From: Pagrus major
Taxonomy: Eukaryota; Chordata; Actinopteri; Spariformes; Sparidae
Direction: 5' to 3'
Assembly (NCBI RefSeq): GCF_040436345.1
Contig: NC_133216.1
Coordinates: 4,049,533-4,113,532 of the forward strand
Length of the DNA: 64,000 nucleotides
Numbering within the stretch: position 1 is the first letter of the stretch; the number at the start of each line of letters is the position of its first letter. Of the stretch, positions 36,001-45,826 are shown piece after piece. The notes below the pieces were generated by a model. That model worked only from the letters and a program-made list of their open reading frames with translations. It was not told the origin of the DNA and did not search any database. The position numbers and the translations under genes are program-made.

Positions 36001-38393
36001 CCTTCCTCCTCCTCCTCCTCCTCTTTCTCCTCCTCTTCTGCCTCCAGACAGGGCAGGCTGGTTGCCATGGATCCCAGGGGGGGCAGAGAGGGGGCAGGAT
36101 TAGCCAGGGAGAGCACAAGAGAGGTGGGGGGATCAGCACAGGCGACATTAGTGACGTTAGCGCCGGTCTCTCCGTTTGCTTGGGTGATGCTTGTTTGTCC
36201 ACAGGTGTCTCCAACCTCCAATCCATCTGCAGACTCCTGAAACCCCCAACTGTCTTTAAGTGCACAGTTTACTTCTTTATCATCATCCTCCTGTGTGGTA
36301 TTTTCATTCATGTCTTCCACGGTGTGTTGTTTTTTGTCGTCATCACCTCTACCATCGCCATCGTCCAGTTCGTCGTAGGCGCTCTCCCTCCTCAAAGAAG
36401 CTTCATCCCCTTCCTCAGGATTAACTCTCTGCTCTGTATTCTCCTCCTGTGACTCCTCTTCTCTATTTTCCCACACCAGCCAGTCTCCTCGCTCTGCTCC
36501 GTTAAGCTCAGTCGTACTATGGTTGCAACAGTTTCCTGTTATCATTCCCTCATCTTTCTCAAAGATGGAGGGATCGCCATGTCTAAGAGGTGAAGCATCT
36601 CTCGCCTCTAGCTGGCCACCGTTTTTCACATTTTCAAAGACAAACAGAGGTTTTCTGTCTTCGTTCACAGTGTCGTCCTCGTCAGCCACGCAGGTCGGTT
36701 CTTCTTGCTTAAATCCGTTAACATCCAGTTCCTCTTTGCCCATGATCTTGCAGTCTGATGCCCCTTTTTGACACCCCTCAAGTTGATCTTCTTTGCTGTT
36801 CTCTTGCTCTCTCAAAACACCACAAATCTTGTGGTCAGCAGTGCAGGTGCTGCCCTCTGCAGGAGTGGAGGGCTCAGGAGAGACTGCGGTGCTGATGGAG
36901 GTCGGGCAGGTAGAGGCAGAGACGTCCTCGTAACAGTTGGATACAACTGAGAAGTCATCAGGAGTCTGACTGATGCTCCTTTTCTCCTCTTCAACATCCA
37001 CCCGCTCCAATCCTTTGTCGGTTTCTTGATGCTCCCCCACATGATCAGAAAATCCATTTACAGTCGCTTCTATTTCTTCAAATGGATTTCCTCTTGGGTT
37101 TCTGTCACCAAAATCTCTGCTATGTCTTGATGTATCCAGCTCAGAAAGGCTGCAGTTTGTATCCTCCTCTTTCTCTGAACAGTCGTCCTTGCTGTGGGAG
37201 GTTTGTGTCCTCAGCTCAGTGCTCTCGACTTCCACATCACGGCCGCTGTGGGATTCTGCGTGAAAGTGGTTTGATTCTGGGTCAGGGTTTGGTAGAGCCA
37301 AAACAGAGTTAGAGGACTCCAACTCTAAACTGCAGAGGCCTCCCTTCTCCTCCTCCTCCTCCTCCTCGTTCTTTTGCCTCTCCTTCCTCATCCCCCTCAC
37401 CTCACAGTTCAGCCTGTTTTGGACTCCTCTTCTTGGACTTTCACCTCCCTCGTGTTCATCCTGGCTTCCCCTCCTCAATGCTCTCCTGCCACACTGAGTG
37501 CAGGTTTTGGGAGAAGCATTGTGGCAGCATCTGGGACTTCTGAGTGCTCCCTCTTTCTCCTGCCTGGCTCTCCTGATGTCCTGCTGTGGGCTGGGGAACT
37601 GTTTACTGTCCAGGCCTCCTTTGTCTCGCTCTTCCTGCCTTTCTTCCAGAGTGATTTCTCCAGCAGGATCCTCCCTGCTGCTCTGCTGCCTCTCTCTGCT
37701 CAAACCTGTTTTCTCCCGGCCTGCTGCGTTGCAGGACTTCCTCCATCTCCGGCCAGATCGCACTCTAACCCGGTTTGCTCCGGTCTGTGCTGGAGGAGCT
37801 GGCCCATGATCCCTCCTCCCTGCTGGGGTGTCTCTGCTTCCTCCTCCCCCTCCTCCTGTCTTCCCTCTCAGCCATCCTCCGACCACACTGGAGGCTGCAC
37901 CAGAACCTGGCTTAGCTGTCGAGTACAAACAACTCCCTTTCTCAGTCCGGAGGAAGAGGCATTGAGTTTGCGTCTTTCCGCTGCCCTCTGAGGTCTTCAG
38001 AGTGGCGACCGTCACTAAAGCTCCAATCCCAGCCTGCCCAGCGTCCAGCCCCAAAGGAAGCCCGTACCCCATCCGACCCCACTCCCCGCTCAGGTACACA
38101 TCTGCAGGCCTTGGGCAGGAATTCAACCCTCCACGGCCTGCAGGAGGAGCTGTTGGAGCTTGTCCACCTCCTAGAAGACCACCGGCCTTCCGGCGGTTCT
38201 TGGAGCACAGGGCCCAGGCTCGGAGGCCCCGGATCAGCGGCAGGTCACCCAGACCCAGTTCCAGTCGGCTGGGGAAGGGCAGAGAGGCCCTGGAGCACTT
38301 CTGGAGCATCTCCCGGGTGGAGCCTGACACGTTCAGACAGGGGTAGTTGTTGTTGTTGTTCTGCTGGAGCATGGTGCTTGTTGTTGGCCTCAT
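24608..38393 (-). CDS. Aftiphilin/CLBA1-family clathrin-adaptor-like protein, five coding exons
   Basis: Exons 35756-38393, 32262-32461, 28280-28401, 26331-26445 and 24608-24739 join in phase to 1,068 residues. The family-defining part is the C-terminal quarter. EDEFGVFMQAEGEPAW (about 845-860) is an acidic-aromatic motif like those in aftiphilin. DDSWTAFP and WWPTSAVEE follow, then VFAEAFPSLP with DAVPTLTQLLR, then LLDSFHDLNKMICQRYKRAN with RDLLLKTLHLE. The last two align by eye with the clathrin-binding-box segment of CLBA1 and aftiphilin (QRLW...LVLGID). Such proteins act with AP-1/clathrin in trans-Golgi and endosomal traffic. The first about 840 residues are basic and Gly-rich, then very acidic and unordered, with no family I recognise. 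Whether this is a clba1 orthologue or a third paralogue cannot be settled here, so no symbol is given. Confidence 0.75.
24740..26330 (-). other. Aftiphilin-like intron 4
   Basis: Holds the dispersed repeat at 25055-25352 and an imperfect TG-rich simple repeat at about 25487-25527. A GA/TC-rich stretch lies near 24990-25030. No coding sequence was recognised. Confidence 0.5.
25055..25352 (-). repeat. Dispersed teleost repeat, inverted relative to 40236-40480
   Basis: The stretch ACAGAGGGTGTCATACACTG, GTACAGGTTGTAAAGCC, TGAGGCAATGTGATCTGTGA and ATATAAATACATTTGG is the reverse complement of the block at 40241-40335, with scattered changes. It lies in intron 4 of the aftiphilin-like gene. The family is abundant in spiny-rayed fish. 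I do not know its class with certainty. Confidence 0.7.
26331..26445 (-). CDS. Aftiphilin-like exon 4: core of the clathrin-binding-box segment
   Basis: 115 bp. It completes a glycine codon at its acceptor (CCGGCAG) and ends at donor CACACT|GTGAGT in phase 0. It encodes LLDSFHDLNKMICQRYKRAN followed by GVSRDLLLKTLHLEQPHT. The spacing of QRYKRAN to LLLKTLHLE matches the CLBA1 pattern QRLW...NFFLVLGID. Confidence 0.8.
26446..28279 (-). other. Aftiphilin-like intron 3
   Basis: 1.8 kb of AT-rich intron. No repeat class or coding segment could be named with confidence. Confidence 0.45.
28280..28401 (-). CDS. Aftiphilin-like exon 3
   Basis: 122 bp between acceptor TCCCGTAG and donor GG|GTGAGC (phase 0 in, phase 2 out). 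It encodes AAVFAEAFPSLP, a short serine run, then DLDAVPTLTQLLRAK. The AFxEAFP-type segment followed by a P-T-L-x-x-L-L helix is the usual order in aftiphilin-family proteins just before the clathrin-box helix. Confidence 0.78.
28402..32261 (-). other. Aftiphilin-like intron 2
   Basis: 3.9 kb. It contains a G12 homopolymer (28871-28882) and another copy of the hAT-like MITE family at about 29517-29790 (GGCTGCAACGATAAG to AATAATCTTAAATGGCAGCC). Frames such as 29030-29395 (+) and 30691-31068 (-) have no recognisable protein. Confidence 0.5.
29517..29790. mobile_element. hAT-like MITE copy
   Basis: Left end GGCTGCAACGATAAGTCGAT and right end AATCTTAAATGGCAGCC are imperfect inverted ends of the same family as 711-1083. 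The interior carries TTTCAGTCATTTTTCATGC and TTTATAGACGACATGATAAA. No clear target-site duplication is visible. Confidence 0.6.
32262..32461 (-). CDS. Aftiphilin-like exon 2: tryptophan-rich acidic segment
   Basis: 200 bp. It completes an alanine codon after acceptor CTGCAAACAG and ends AACATG|GTACAG in phase 0. It encodes STHWTPGWTDSSFHQSDDSW, TAFPQDLSDE and QWWPTSAVEESRG. W-x-x-F and similar acidic-aromatic motifs bind the gamma-ear domains of AP-1 and GGA adaptors in aftiphilin. The match here is by motif style only. Confidence 0.78.
32821..32868 (+). repeat. 13-bp tandem repeat
   Basis: Three exact copies of TCTCACTGCGACG (32821-32859) followed by a partial, changed fourth copy. It holds several CpG sites in an otherwise AT-rich intron. 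Confidence 0.9.
32990..33023. repeat. (TG)17 microsatellite
   Basis: An uninterrupted dinucleotide run in intron 1 of the aftiphilin-like gene. Confidence 0.95.
33540..34122. mobile_element. Foldback MITE-like element
   Basis: The left arm (33556-33595) includes GACATGTCTGCCTTCTCTCC. The right arm (33978-34012) includes GGAGAGAAGGCAGACATCTC, its near-exact inverse. The right end reads GGGGTGAACTGTCTCCTTAAG, a common terminus of a dispersed fish element. The middle shows CACCATTAATGTTTACATCC. A half copy with the same motifs in inverse order lies at about 11265-11480. No transposase frame is present. Confidence 0.6.
35673..35738. repeat. GAAA-type purine tract next to a splice donor
   Basis: A run of GAAA/AAAG units on +, read as UUUC repeats in the aftiphilin-like pre-mRNA. 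It starts about 16 bases beyond the exon 1 donor. Uridine-rich tracts in this position can recruit TIA1-type splicing factors; that role is an inference. Confidence 0.85.
35756..38393 (-). CDS. Aftiphilin-like exon 1: large N-terminal region
   Basis: 879 residues on one exon. A good acceptor (CCTCTCACCTGACAG) just above 38440 and an in-frame TAA directly before the ATG at 38393 support this as the coding start. A second ATG eight codons on has the better context (AGCACCATGC). Residues about 1-350 are basic with Gly and Ser stretches and an asparagine run. Residues about 350-880 are strongly acidic, with three poly-Glu tracts near 37350, 36010-36045 and 35855-35880, and short aromatic motifs such as NPFEEIE, DSWGFQE and DEFGVF. 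It ends RESVG at G|GTGAGT. The frame stays open about 33 codons into the intron through the pyrimidine tract. The N-terminal part matches nothing I know. Confidence 0.72.
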
Positions 38394-38440
38394 TTATGTT
38401 TTGTCTGTTTGTCCTCGATTACGCTTTATCAAAATGCAGC
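38394..38440 (-). other. 5' UTR portion of the aftiphilin-like first coding exon
   Basis: Between the acceptor (complement of CTGTCAGG at 38441-38448) and the ATG there are 47 bases with an in-frame TAA immediately before the start codon. This argues against N-terminal extension from an upstream exon. Confidence 0.6.
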
Positions 38441-39639
38441 CTGTCAGGTGAGAGGGAGTGGCGGCACTATCAAGAGTCAAGAGAGTATTCTTGATTCAGA
38501 GCGTGACAGCTCAAAGGTAAAAATATCATAGTTAGGAAAAAATACACTACGCATTACGAAATAGATGCAATCTTACTAATTCTGTCCGACAAATGAGAAA
38601 ATATTCACTTGACCCTGCAAGAGAGAGCTGACTCTCCTGCTAATCTCCTTTTAACAGTTCATTCTGACGACATCTGAGGTTTTTGAACAAAAAAAACAAA
38701 ACAAAAACAAGAAGCAGAATTAGTTGTGTTCCTGACGGTGAGCTGGAGTTGTGCTTCTGTTGCTCTTTATCGCTCCGTAACTTTTGAGAGTATCCTGAAG
38801 AAGAAAACAGACGTCCAGGTCAGACGTGCAGCGGTCAGAGCCGGTGATAGAGGAGATAATGAGAAGTTTGTTTTCTTCTGCTCGTCTTCAGAGCTTCACC
38901 TCCCTCCCTGTTGGCACTGAGGACTGACTCAGCTGTCACAAAACAACCTGCAACGAGGAAATTAAAGACTCGTCAATACTAAAGCAGACGTATCACTGAA
39001 TTGTTTCATATGATATGCCTAGAAGAATTACAAGCCATTATTTTATTTTCTGATGATTAAGAAAGCAGATTAAAGGCAGATGAAGAGAAATACATAAATG
39101 AGAAATGTTTCATTTCACACAGAGATGAAAGTGATTTTGTGTCTTCGGTTGGGCTCACTGGATTACAGCTCTCCTGTTTGAGGGGGTGTGAGTCTGTCAA
39201 AGGTCATACATTTGAATCCAAGTGGCTCCTTTTCATACCACTCCTACACAGACAGGCCTTATTTTTATATAAAATCCAGCATTCACACCATGTCCACCGT
39301 GCTGCCAATTAGATTTGTTGTTGCATCAGCCGTACACAACCACCGAATGAGAAAGAAAGGAAAGATAATGAGAGACAGGTGGACACAAATCCATAAATTC
39401 ACTCCTCATGTCAACAGGATTTACCCAAAGTGACTCAATAAAGCGCCACATAAGCGGTGAAAATAGGCTTTGGGCAGGCACATCACAGCCAGCCTGCTCC
39501 TATCAGCAGGCTGTGTGTGATGGAGATGAACCACCAAACCACACACTGTACCAGCAAAACCAGTATCCCCAGCCTCCATGTCCTGGATGGGAGAGGGGAC
39601 GCCTGAGGAAAGGTTGGATGGTTTCTCACCTCACTCGCT

Positions 39640-40110
39640 GCCTCCGTGTCTCCAGTCCAGGCTGTGGACGAAGTGTCCTTCACTGAACGTCTCTCCGCTT
39701 CCTGCTTGTTTACAGGAGAAGCCTATTCAACCCTCCTCGGGCTCTGGAGCATCCTTCTCTGGGATCAGCGCCACCACATCCCTCCACTCGGCCTGCACCA
39801 CCGGAGCTTCAGCGCTACAGATCCGTCAAACACGCGTCCAGGTCTGTCCCATCGTGTGAATCAGAGCCGAGCATCGCACTCAATCTGTCCTCAGTGTCTC
39901 TCCACTCGCTCGGCCATTGCGCATCATCTCATCCACCGCGGCTGGGCATCGTGCGTCGCCGCATCTTACCGCAGTAGCCTCGGGTGCGCTCAGCGAGCAG
40001 GATGACGGAGAGCTAATTTGACTTGCAGCCCACTCACACATAGGAGGAGCGATCCGTGCCACACGGAGGCAGGAGGAGGCGAGGACAGCGGAAGGGTATG
40101 CGGGGTTTTT
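39640..40110 (-). promoter_or_regulatory. CpG-rich candidate promoter and 5' UTR exon of the aftiphilin-like gene
   Basis: CpG dinucleotides are dense here compared with the flanking AT-rich DNA. A minus-strand donor CTGCG|GTAAGA ends a candidate non-coding exon at 39970. It would splice across 38441-39969 to the acceptor before the first coding exon. The promoter role is inferred from CpG density and splice-site order. No TATA box is obvious. Confidence 0.45.
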
Positions 40111-40235
40111 CATGCCACATGTGGGGAGAGAAATAAAAAAAAACAACAAAACTTAATATTACATCTGCTGCACATATAAAAAGGTTTTTGATCCATCTGA
40201 CTTTACATGCTTTACATGACACTACACGCTCCCCG

Positions 40236-40480
40236 AGGCCTCATATCAAATCCATTTTATTTATATAGCCCAAAATCACAAGCACATTGCCTCAGTGGGC
40301 TTTACAGTCTGTGCAGCAACGACATCCTCTGTCCGCGATTCGAGTGAGGAAAAACTTGCTATATCGAGGAAAAAAAACTAAGAAGAAGTAGAAAGAAAAA
40401 GGATGGAGGAAACCTCAGGAAGAGCCACAGAGGAGGGATCCCTCCACCAGGACGGACAGACATGCAATGGATGTCACGAT
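40236..40480 (+). repeat. Dispersed teleost repeat
   Basis: Reads TTTATTTATATAGCCCAAAA, then TTGCCTCAGTGGGCTTTACA, then AAACCTCAGGAAGAGC and GGATCCCTCCACCAGGACGG with a terminal AATGGATGTCAC. I recognise this motif order as a very frequent interspersed element in spiny-rayed fish. The copy at 25055-25352 is in the opposite orientation. Confidence 0.75.
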
Positions 40481-42023
40481 GTACAGAACACAAAGTGGTT
40501 TCATAAATGTAATGTACGTTTAAAGAGTCTTCTTAATGTGTTTATGGAAAGAGAGAGTTCATTTATTGGTAACATTTTAAGGAAACAGCTTAATTAATTG
40601 GCAAAGTCTTTGTCTGTCATTAGTACCAGCAAACAGCCAGCAGGTGTCAGTGTCAGTGATGCAGACAGCAGACAGAGTCACAGGGATGTCTCACGGATTA
40701 ATAGAGAGCTGAAGTCACGCCCCGTCCGGTTTCCTCACAGGACCTTATTTCAGGAAACCTTTGTATGGTAGTGAACAGAGAGAGACAAATACGTCTTTGA
40801 TCCTGTTTGAATTGTGCCATGAATCACACGTATGATGTTCGTCAATTAAAAAGCTAATTATCCAAGTCAATAATGTGGCTGTTCGTCATTAAGATGGTGA
40901 AATATCATCTAGTTTCATGTGACTGCTCAGTGAACTACATCGTCTCGCTCAACATACGTCACCAACGCAGCACAGAAAAGTACTAAAACAGAAGATAATC
41001 ACAACAAATCTGTCATCATAGAGGAGCAGCTCAACAGCGTTTAAGTTGTGGGTTTTGGTGACCGTTCAACGAGAAAGCGTCACTAATGCGACTGTTGGCT
41101 GCGTAGTCTTTATAATTACCTATTTTCACAGTCTTCACTCGGTTAATGACAAACTGCCACTTTCTCAAGTTGAAAAATTATTTTTTAAAATTGACAAACA
41201 TCGTATTTGTCTCTCTCCGTTCAGGACCATACAAAGGTTTTACAAAAGTGAGTAATTCTGGCTCTCTGGAAGACAATTAGAGTCTTTGTGTACAAGATGG
41301 AAGCAGGAAATGCTTCTGGAGTCACCCTTTCATATGATGAGTGTGATGAGAATATGGTGTTATATTAAATGAAGTAAGAGACAACGACACCAACAGGCTG
41401 GTGGAGACAAAACAGCACACTGAAGATGGAAGATCTCGTGGTAGACTAGAAGATCAAGGCTGGCTTGTGTTTTCATTTCTAAAGGGGAAAGTGAATTTTG
41501 ACCTTTTTATCAGCCAAATAACAGGACAGCATGAGCTCAGGAAATGTACTTCAGTCATTGAGATAACAACACTCATGTGTTGTATGACAGTACTAAAGTT
41601 TGTAAGTGCTGCTGTTGATTGTGATGCTAGAGAGTCTGGATCCAGTCCAAACCTTCCTGTTACAACAGATCACTGCAGACAAAATATATACCGTAGACTT
41701 ATCTGCTGCTATATAATACATCATAGGAATCCACGCTGCAAAGTGCTGCTCACAGAAGATACGGGTAGCAGCGAGGCTGTCGCTGCCGGTGTGATAGTGA
41801 TGTGTTGAGATAACATAAGCATTATAAAATGTCACATCACATGATACTGTGTGATTTAATCATCTGAAAACAGTAAAAGTGAATCTGGTGACGCTGCAGT
41901 CTCACCTCTCTCCTCTCTGTGGCACTGTTCACTCCTCATACAGCAGTAATCTTCCCTCACACACACTCACCCTTGTAGCCTACGTCGCACAGCATCATCA
42001 CAGCAGCAGATAAGTAGATTGAG

Positions 42024-42024
<1 letters not shown>

Positions 42025-42075
<51 letters not shown>
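42025..42075. repeat. (CA)n microsatellite
   Basis: 51 bases of alternating AC without interruption. Confidence 0.95.
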
Positions 42076-42077
<2 letters not shown>

Positions 42078-42516
42078 GGGAAGACGTCATGCACTGGTGT
42101 TCATAGTTTATCACCTTCTCCTCCAAAGTCCCTCCTCTCCGGGATTCTTTCAGTAAGACTCATCCATGTGCTTTCTGTGTGTGTGTCTCTAATCCAGTTT
42201 TTCTCTCTTTCATTTTTCTTGGTGACTGATTCAGATTTAATTCAAAGGTGAGAATAATGTGTTCCTGAAAGTACTTCTGCGGTGCTGTGCCTCTGCAGTT
42301 AATGCCTTCAGTGCTGCTTCTTAATCAGGTGAAGAAGGTGATATAACAGAGGATGTTCCTGCAGTGTTGTACAGGTGAGAATCATCAGTCCTCGTGCACA
42401 TCCATGAGCCTCTGTCACAAGAACACAGACCACACCTGGCTTTTATAAAGTGGGATGTTAAAGCTGCACTGAACATGGGAATAACATTTTCTATCTCTCT
42501 GCCTTTTTTAACATCA

Positions 42517-42531
42517 CCACTAGGGGGCACC
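42517..42531 (+). promoter_or_regulatory. CTCF-like motif
   Basis: CCACTAGGGGGCACC fits the vertebrate CTCF core CCASYAGRKGGCRS at every position. It lies between prx and the aftiphilin-like gene, both on minus. Occupancy is not shown. Confidence 0.55.
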
Positions 42532-44711
42532 AACATCACAAATTGTTAGTGTACTTATGGAAGTTTGGCATTGGCGTCAAAAAAATCATCCAGTGTTTCA
42601 AGCTAACATACAGCTGCATATTTAAGATGCTAAATTAAGTTATTAATTTACCGTGTTTTCATAGGAAAACAGATTCATTCATTTAAAAAGGTTCATAACA
42701 GTGGACCATGTCACACACTACTCTGTGGGTTTTGAGTTTCAGAGCAAAGCATATTAATTTATTATGGAAGTTGTTGTAAGAGTGTTATCCTTGGTGTTTT
42801 GATATGCGGGTAAGTGGCTGATTACTGTAAGGGACAGGCTGACGTACAGATTAAATCAGATGGGTTTTTAAATGATATAATAAAGTCCAGTATGTATATA
42901 AATACGCAAGATTGAAGTTGCTTACTGATCTAAGAGATGTGTGCGTGAATGACTCATGAAACATGAATAAGTTCACAACTTTTATAACCAATTCAGCTGT
43001 TTTGAAAGGTCAAGACATCAGGAAACTGATTCAGACATTTTTGTGGGAATATCATTTTATTGATGTAACATCGTAAATAACCAACATCCTCTGCAATGCA
43101 GCTTTGACAAAACACTTGGCACTGAAACCCTTATAATCTAAAATAAGTTTGAGGACTTGATTAAACCAGAAAGGTAAAAATCTCTGTACACATAGATACT
43201 ACTCAGTGTGTGTTACCTTGACATGTCACTACTCTCACCTCAGCCCTGAAAAACGGGCTGTTGTATTAAAAGTTAATGAAATATGTGGGATTTGTCAGGA
43301 TTTCTTCATGCATTTTATCACACAATTTCATTCCATCTACCAGCCAAGTAAAGTAAACTAAGAAAAGTAAAAAGTCTTCATTCTTAAATGCTTTTCATCC
43401 ACTTGAAAAAATAGCTCATCATATGGTTGTATCCCATGAGACTGTTATCTAAATGGCTATGAGAAGTTTATAAAATCAGTAGTTTTTCAAAAAGTTTTCA
43501 TTTATTGCCAGAAAGCAGCTGTTTTTTTTCTCAAATGGTTGGCACTGCATTTGGGAATGAAACTTAAATGTCTCAATGAAGAGACAAGAAAATAAATATT
43601 TAAAGTACAGCACAACTTTTTTTTCCTCCATTCAATTCAATGCAATGCAATTTATACTTTAAAGCAACATTATGTAAAAATAACAGCTTCAAAATAATTG
43701 TAATAGGGTGAATGGTTTCTCTGTCTCAGCCACTCTGCTCCTCTATTGACGCTTTTCCACCAAAATTAGCAGGTCTACACAGCAAGAGGCCCAAGACAAG
43801 AGTCTCAGGCTGGCTTTAATATCCTGGTGATAGCTTCTCTAAATAAATCTGACTTGCTAAGTTATTCATCTTGTGTTGTTGCACTTGCTTTATGTTTGGC
43901 TGCGTTAGCAAAGCTGTCAACATGCTAGTTTTTGATAAGTCACGTCGGCCCTTTTTTTTTTACTTCTGCATGCATGTTTACTTCAAGACATACTGTAAGT
44001 TTTTAAGACTTAACATTGTTATGACATGCCGAGTTTTGTTTGTAGTTAGCACGTAACGTGACTTTACATCTGGCACATTGTTACAGAAACCTGGGATTTG
44101 TATTTACAACAGTTGTGTTGTAAATACTGTGTGTTGTGTTGTACTCTCGGAAACTGTGGGGGGACATCGAATCGCATAAAATATGTATTACTACATAATG
44201 TTGCTTTAAATGGAGGATACATTCTTTTAAAAAATAAGGAGTAAAGGCACTTAAAATGGTTTTAATAATCTGTCAATCATTTTATCATCTGAAGTTATTC
44301 TGTATATCTTAGAAATATTCATATGATAAACAGAAGAATATCAGATTATTAAAGACGTTTACTCCTCTTGTTGATCTCTTCTGCCTTTAAAGGACATGTT
44401 TTGTCACGTGATGGCTTTTGTACAAGATCAAGGCTCGCCACTCTTAGCCAGGCTGTCATTGTAGCAGCCTTATAGTAACATAATTTTAGAGAGCTGTTTT
44501 TTGTGTGACCTTGCACTGATTTTGTTAAAACACTCAACAGCACCCCTAAATCCCCAAATTTCCTCCCAGATCAATGTTGATGTTTTGAAACTCAACACAG
44601 GTCACAGCTGAGTTTCAAAAAATCAGCATCAGTCCTGCAGTGGATCTTGACGCTAAATATACAGTGGTGTCTGGCGGTATACAGTAAAAACATGAATATA
44701 AAATACTTTAG

Positions 44712-44868
44712 CAGCAGGGTGACCTAAGTGTTTGAGAGCAACCTGGAAGCAGAAGGTCACAGGTTTGATCCCCACAGCAGAAAAATAGTCCAGAGTGTCC
44801 TGCCCACTCACTGACTATCTCTGGGTAACAGCACCAGCTAAATGCTTAAAATATAAAACTATGGCAGA
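44712..44868 (+). mobile_element. tRNA-derived SINE-like element
   Basis: The head reads AGCAGGGTGACCTAAGTG, followed by GTCACAGGTTTGATCCCCAC, which contains a B-box-like GGTTTGATCCC. The tail AGCACCAGCTAAATGCTTAA with AT-rich end is typical of fish tRNA-derived SINEs. It is diverged and boundaries are approximate. Confidence 0.6.
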
Positions 44869-45539
44869 AAATGAGAATAGCCTATAATCTCAAAAAGCTC
44901 ACACTTTTCTGTCAAGACAAACAAAATAGGTTATCAGGTCAAAAAATATAATTTCTCCTCCTGACTTTCGTGAATATGAAAATAATTACATTTCGTATTG
45001 AAGGGATACTGCTTCAAAAAAGCAATTATATCGTTGTATTTACATAAATATTACTCTGGCCTGTGCTGAAGTGGTTCAAAAAGAATTATTTTGAACTCAT
45101 CTTAAAATCATGGTCAAATCCATGATGCTGGTGTGAGTAAATTATTAATTCCAGCCCGTTTTAAACACACAAACAACAATAAATAATTAAGCAATCCGAC
45201 ATGTTTACATTCAGAGAGAAACCTTTAAAACCAAACAAAATATGATAAATAAGTAGGACTAAACTAACAAAACTCAAAAAATAACAGAAAATAGTCACAT
45301 TTAAAATGAAAAAAGGAAGCATATATTACTCTGTTCGCTGTAATAATGACAATAATGCTGATTGATGAAATGTCAACGCGTTTCATCACATTCATACCTC
45401 ACCTATTAAAATATAAAATAAAGACTTTTACTTAATCGAGGTTCGCCACGTTGCAGGCTGAGCTTACAAGAACACTGCAACCTCACCAAAGAAAAAAAAA
45501 ACAAAATTAAAAGACATTTAAGATATCATTACAGCATCC

Positions 45540-45826
45540 TCAGTACTTGAAGTCCGTCAGCTGGTGAGTCGTTGTCGTGGTTGCCGAAGATTCACCTGTT
45601 CGCGTTTCAGTAGTCACCATTTGCCGGGTGATTTTGGTGGTCTTGGTCACCATGGTGACAGTTCCCTCCTCGGTGGAGGAGACTTGGTGCGCTTCGGACA
45701 ATTCCTGGGTGGTGTAGTCGAGCCCTGAGGTGTGGAGGCAGAATGACCCCGAGACGTCGACCTCACCTCCCACCTCCCCCTTCCGCTGGGCCTGAGGAGA
45801 GCCCTCTGGGGTTATCTGGAGGAAGC
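45540..45826 (-). CDS. prx: prx exon 6: C-terminal tail
   Basis: The acceptor (CCTCCCCCAG) completes a glycine codon from the giant exon (HSTG). It encodes [15 protein letters not shown], then a Ser/Thr/Glu-rich stretch with [19 protein letters not shown], and ends QLTDFKY with a TGA at 45540-45542. The 94-residue tail is unlike the short mammalian PRX end that I know. Confidence 0.85.

Larger units (their letters stand above)
40481..45539. other. Intergenic region between prx and the aftiphilin-like gene
   Basis: About 5 kb without a supported gene. It contains two CTCF-like motifs (40637-40650 and 42517-42530), a (CA)n tract (42025-42075) and a SINE-like element (44712-44868). The right end should hold the prx 3' UTR. 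Candidate ATTAAA signals on minus occur but none is decisive. A 135-codon frame at 41401-41808 (+) is unrecognised and not called. Confidence 0.5.

Noticed and set aside
37374..37991. 205-codon + frame opposite the aftiphilin-like exon 1
   Set aside because: GC-rich, low-complexity antisense reading with no domain. The minus frame is longer, in phase with downstream exons and has matching splice sites.
41401..41808. 135-codon + frame between prx and the aftiphilin-like gene
   Set aside because: No recognisable family, no splice context, ordinary AT-rich codon use; consistent with a chance frame.
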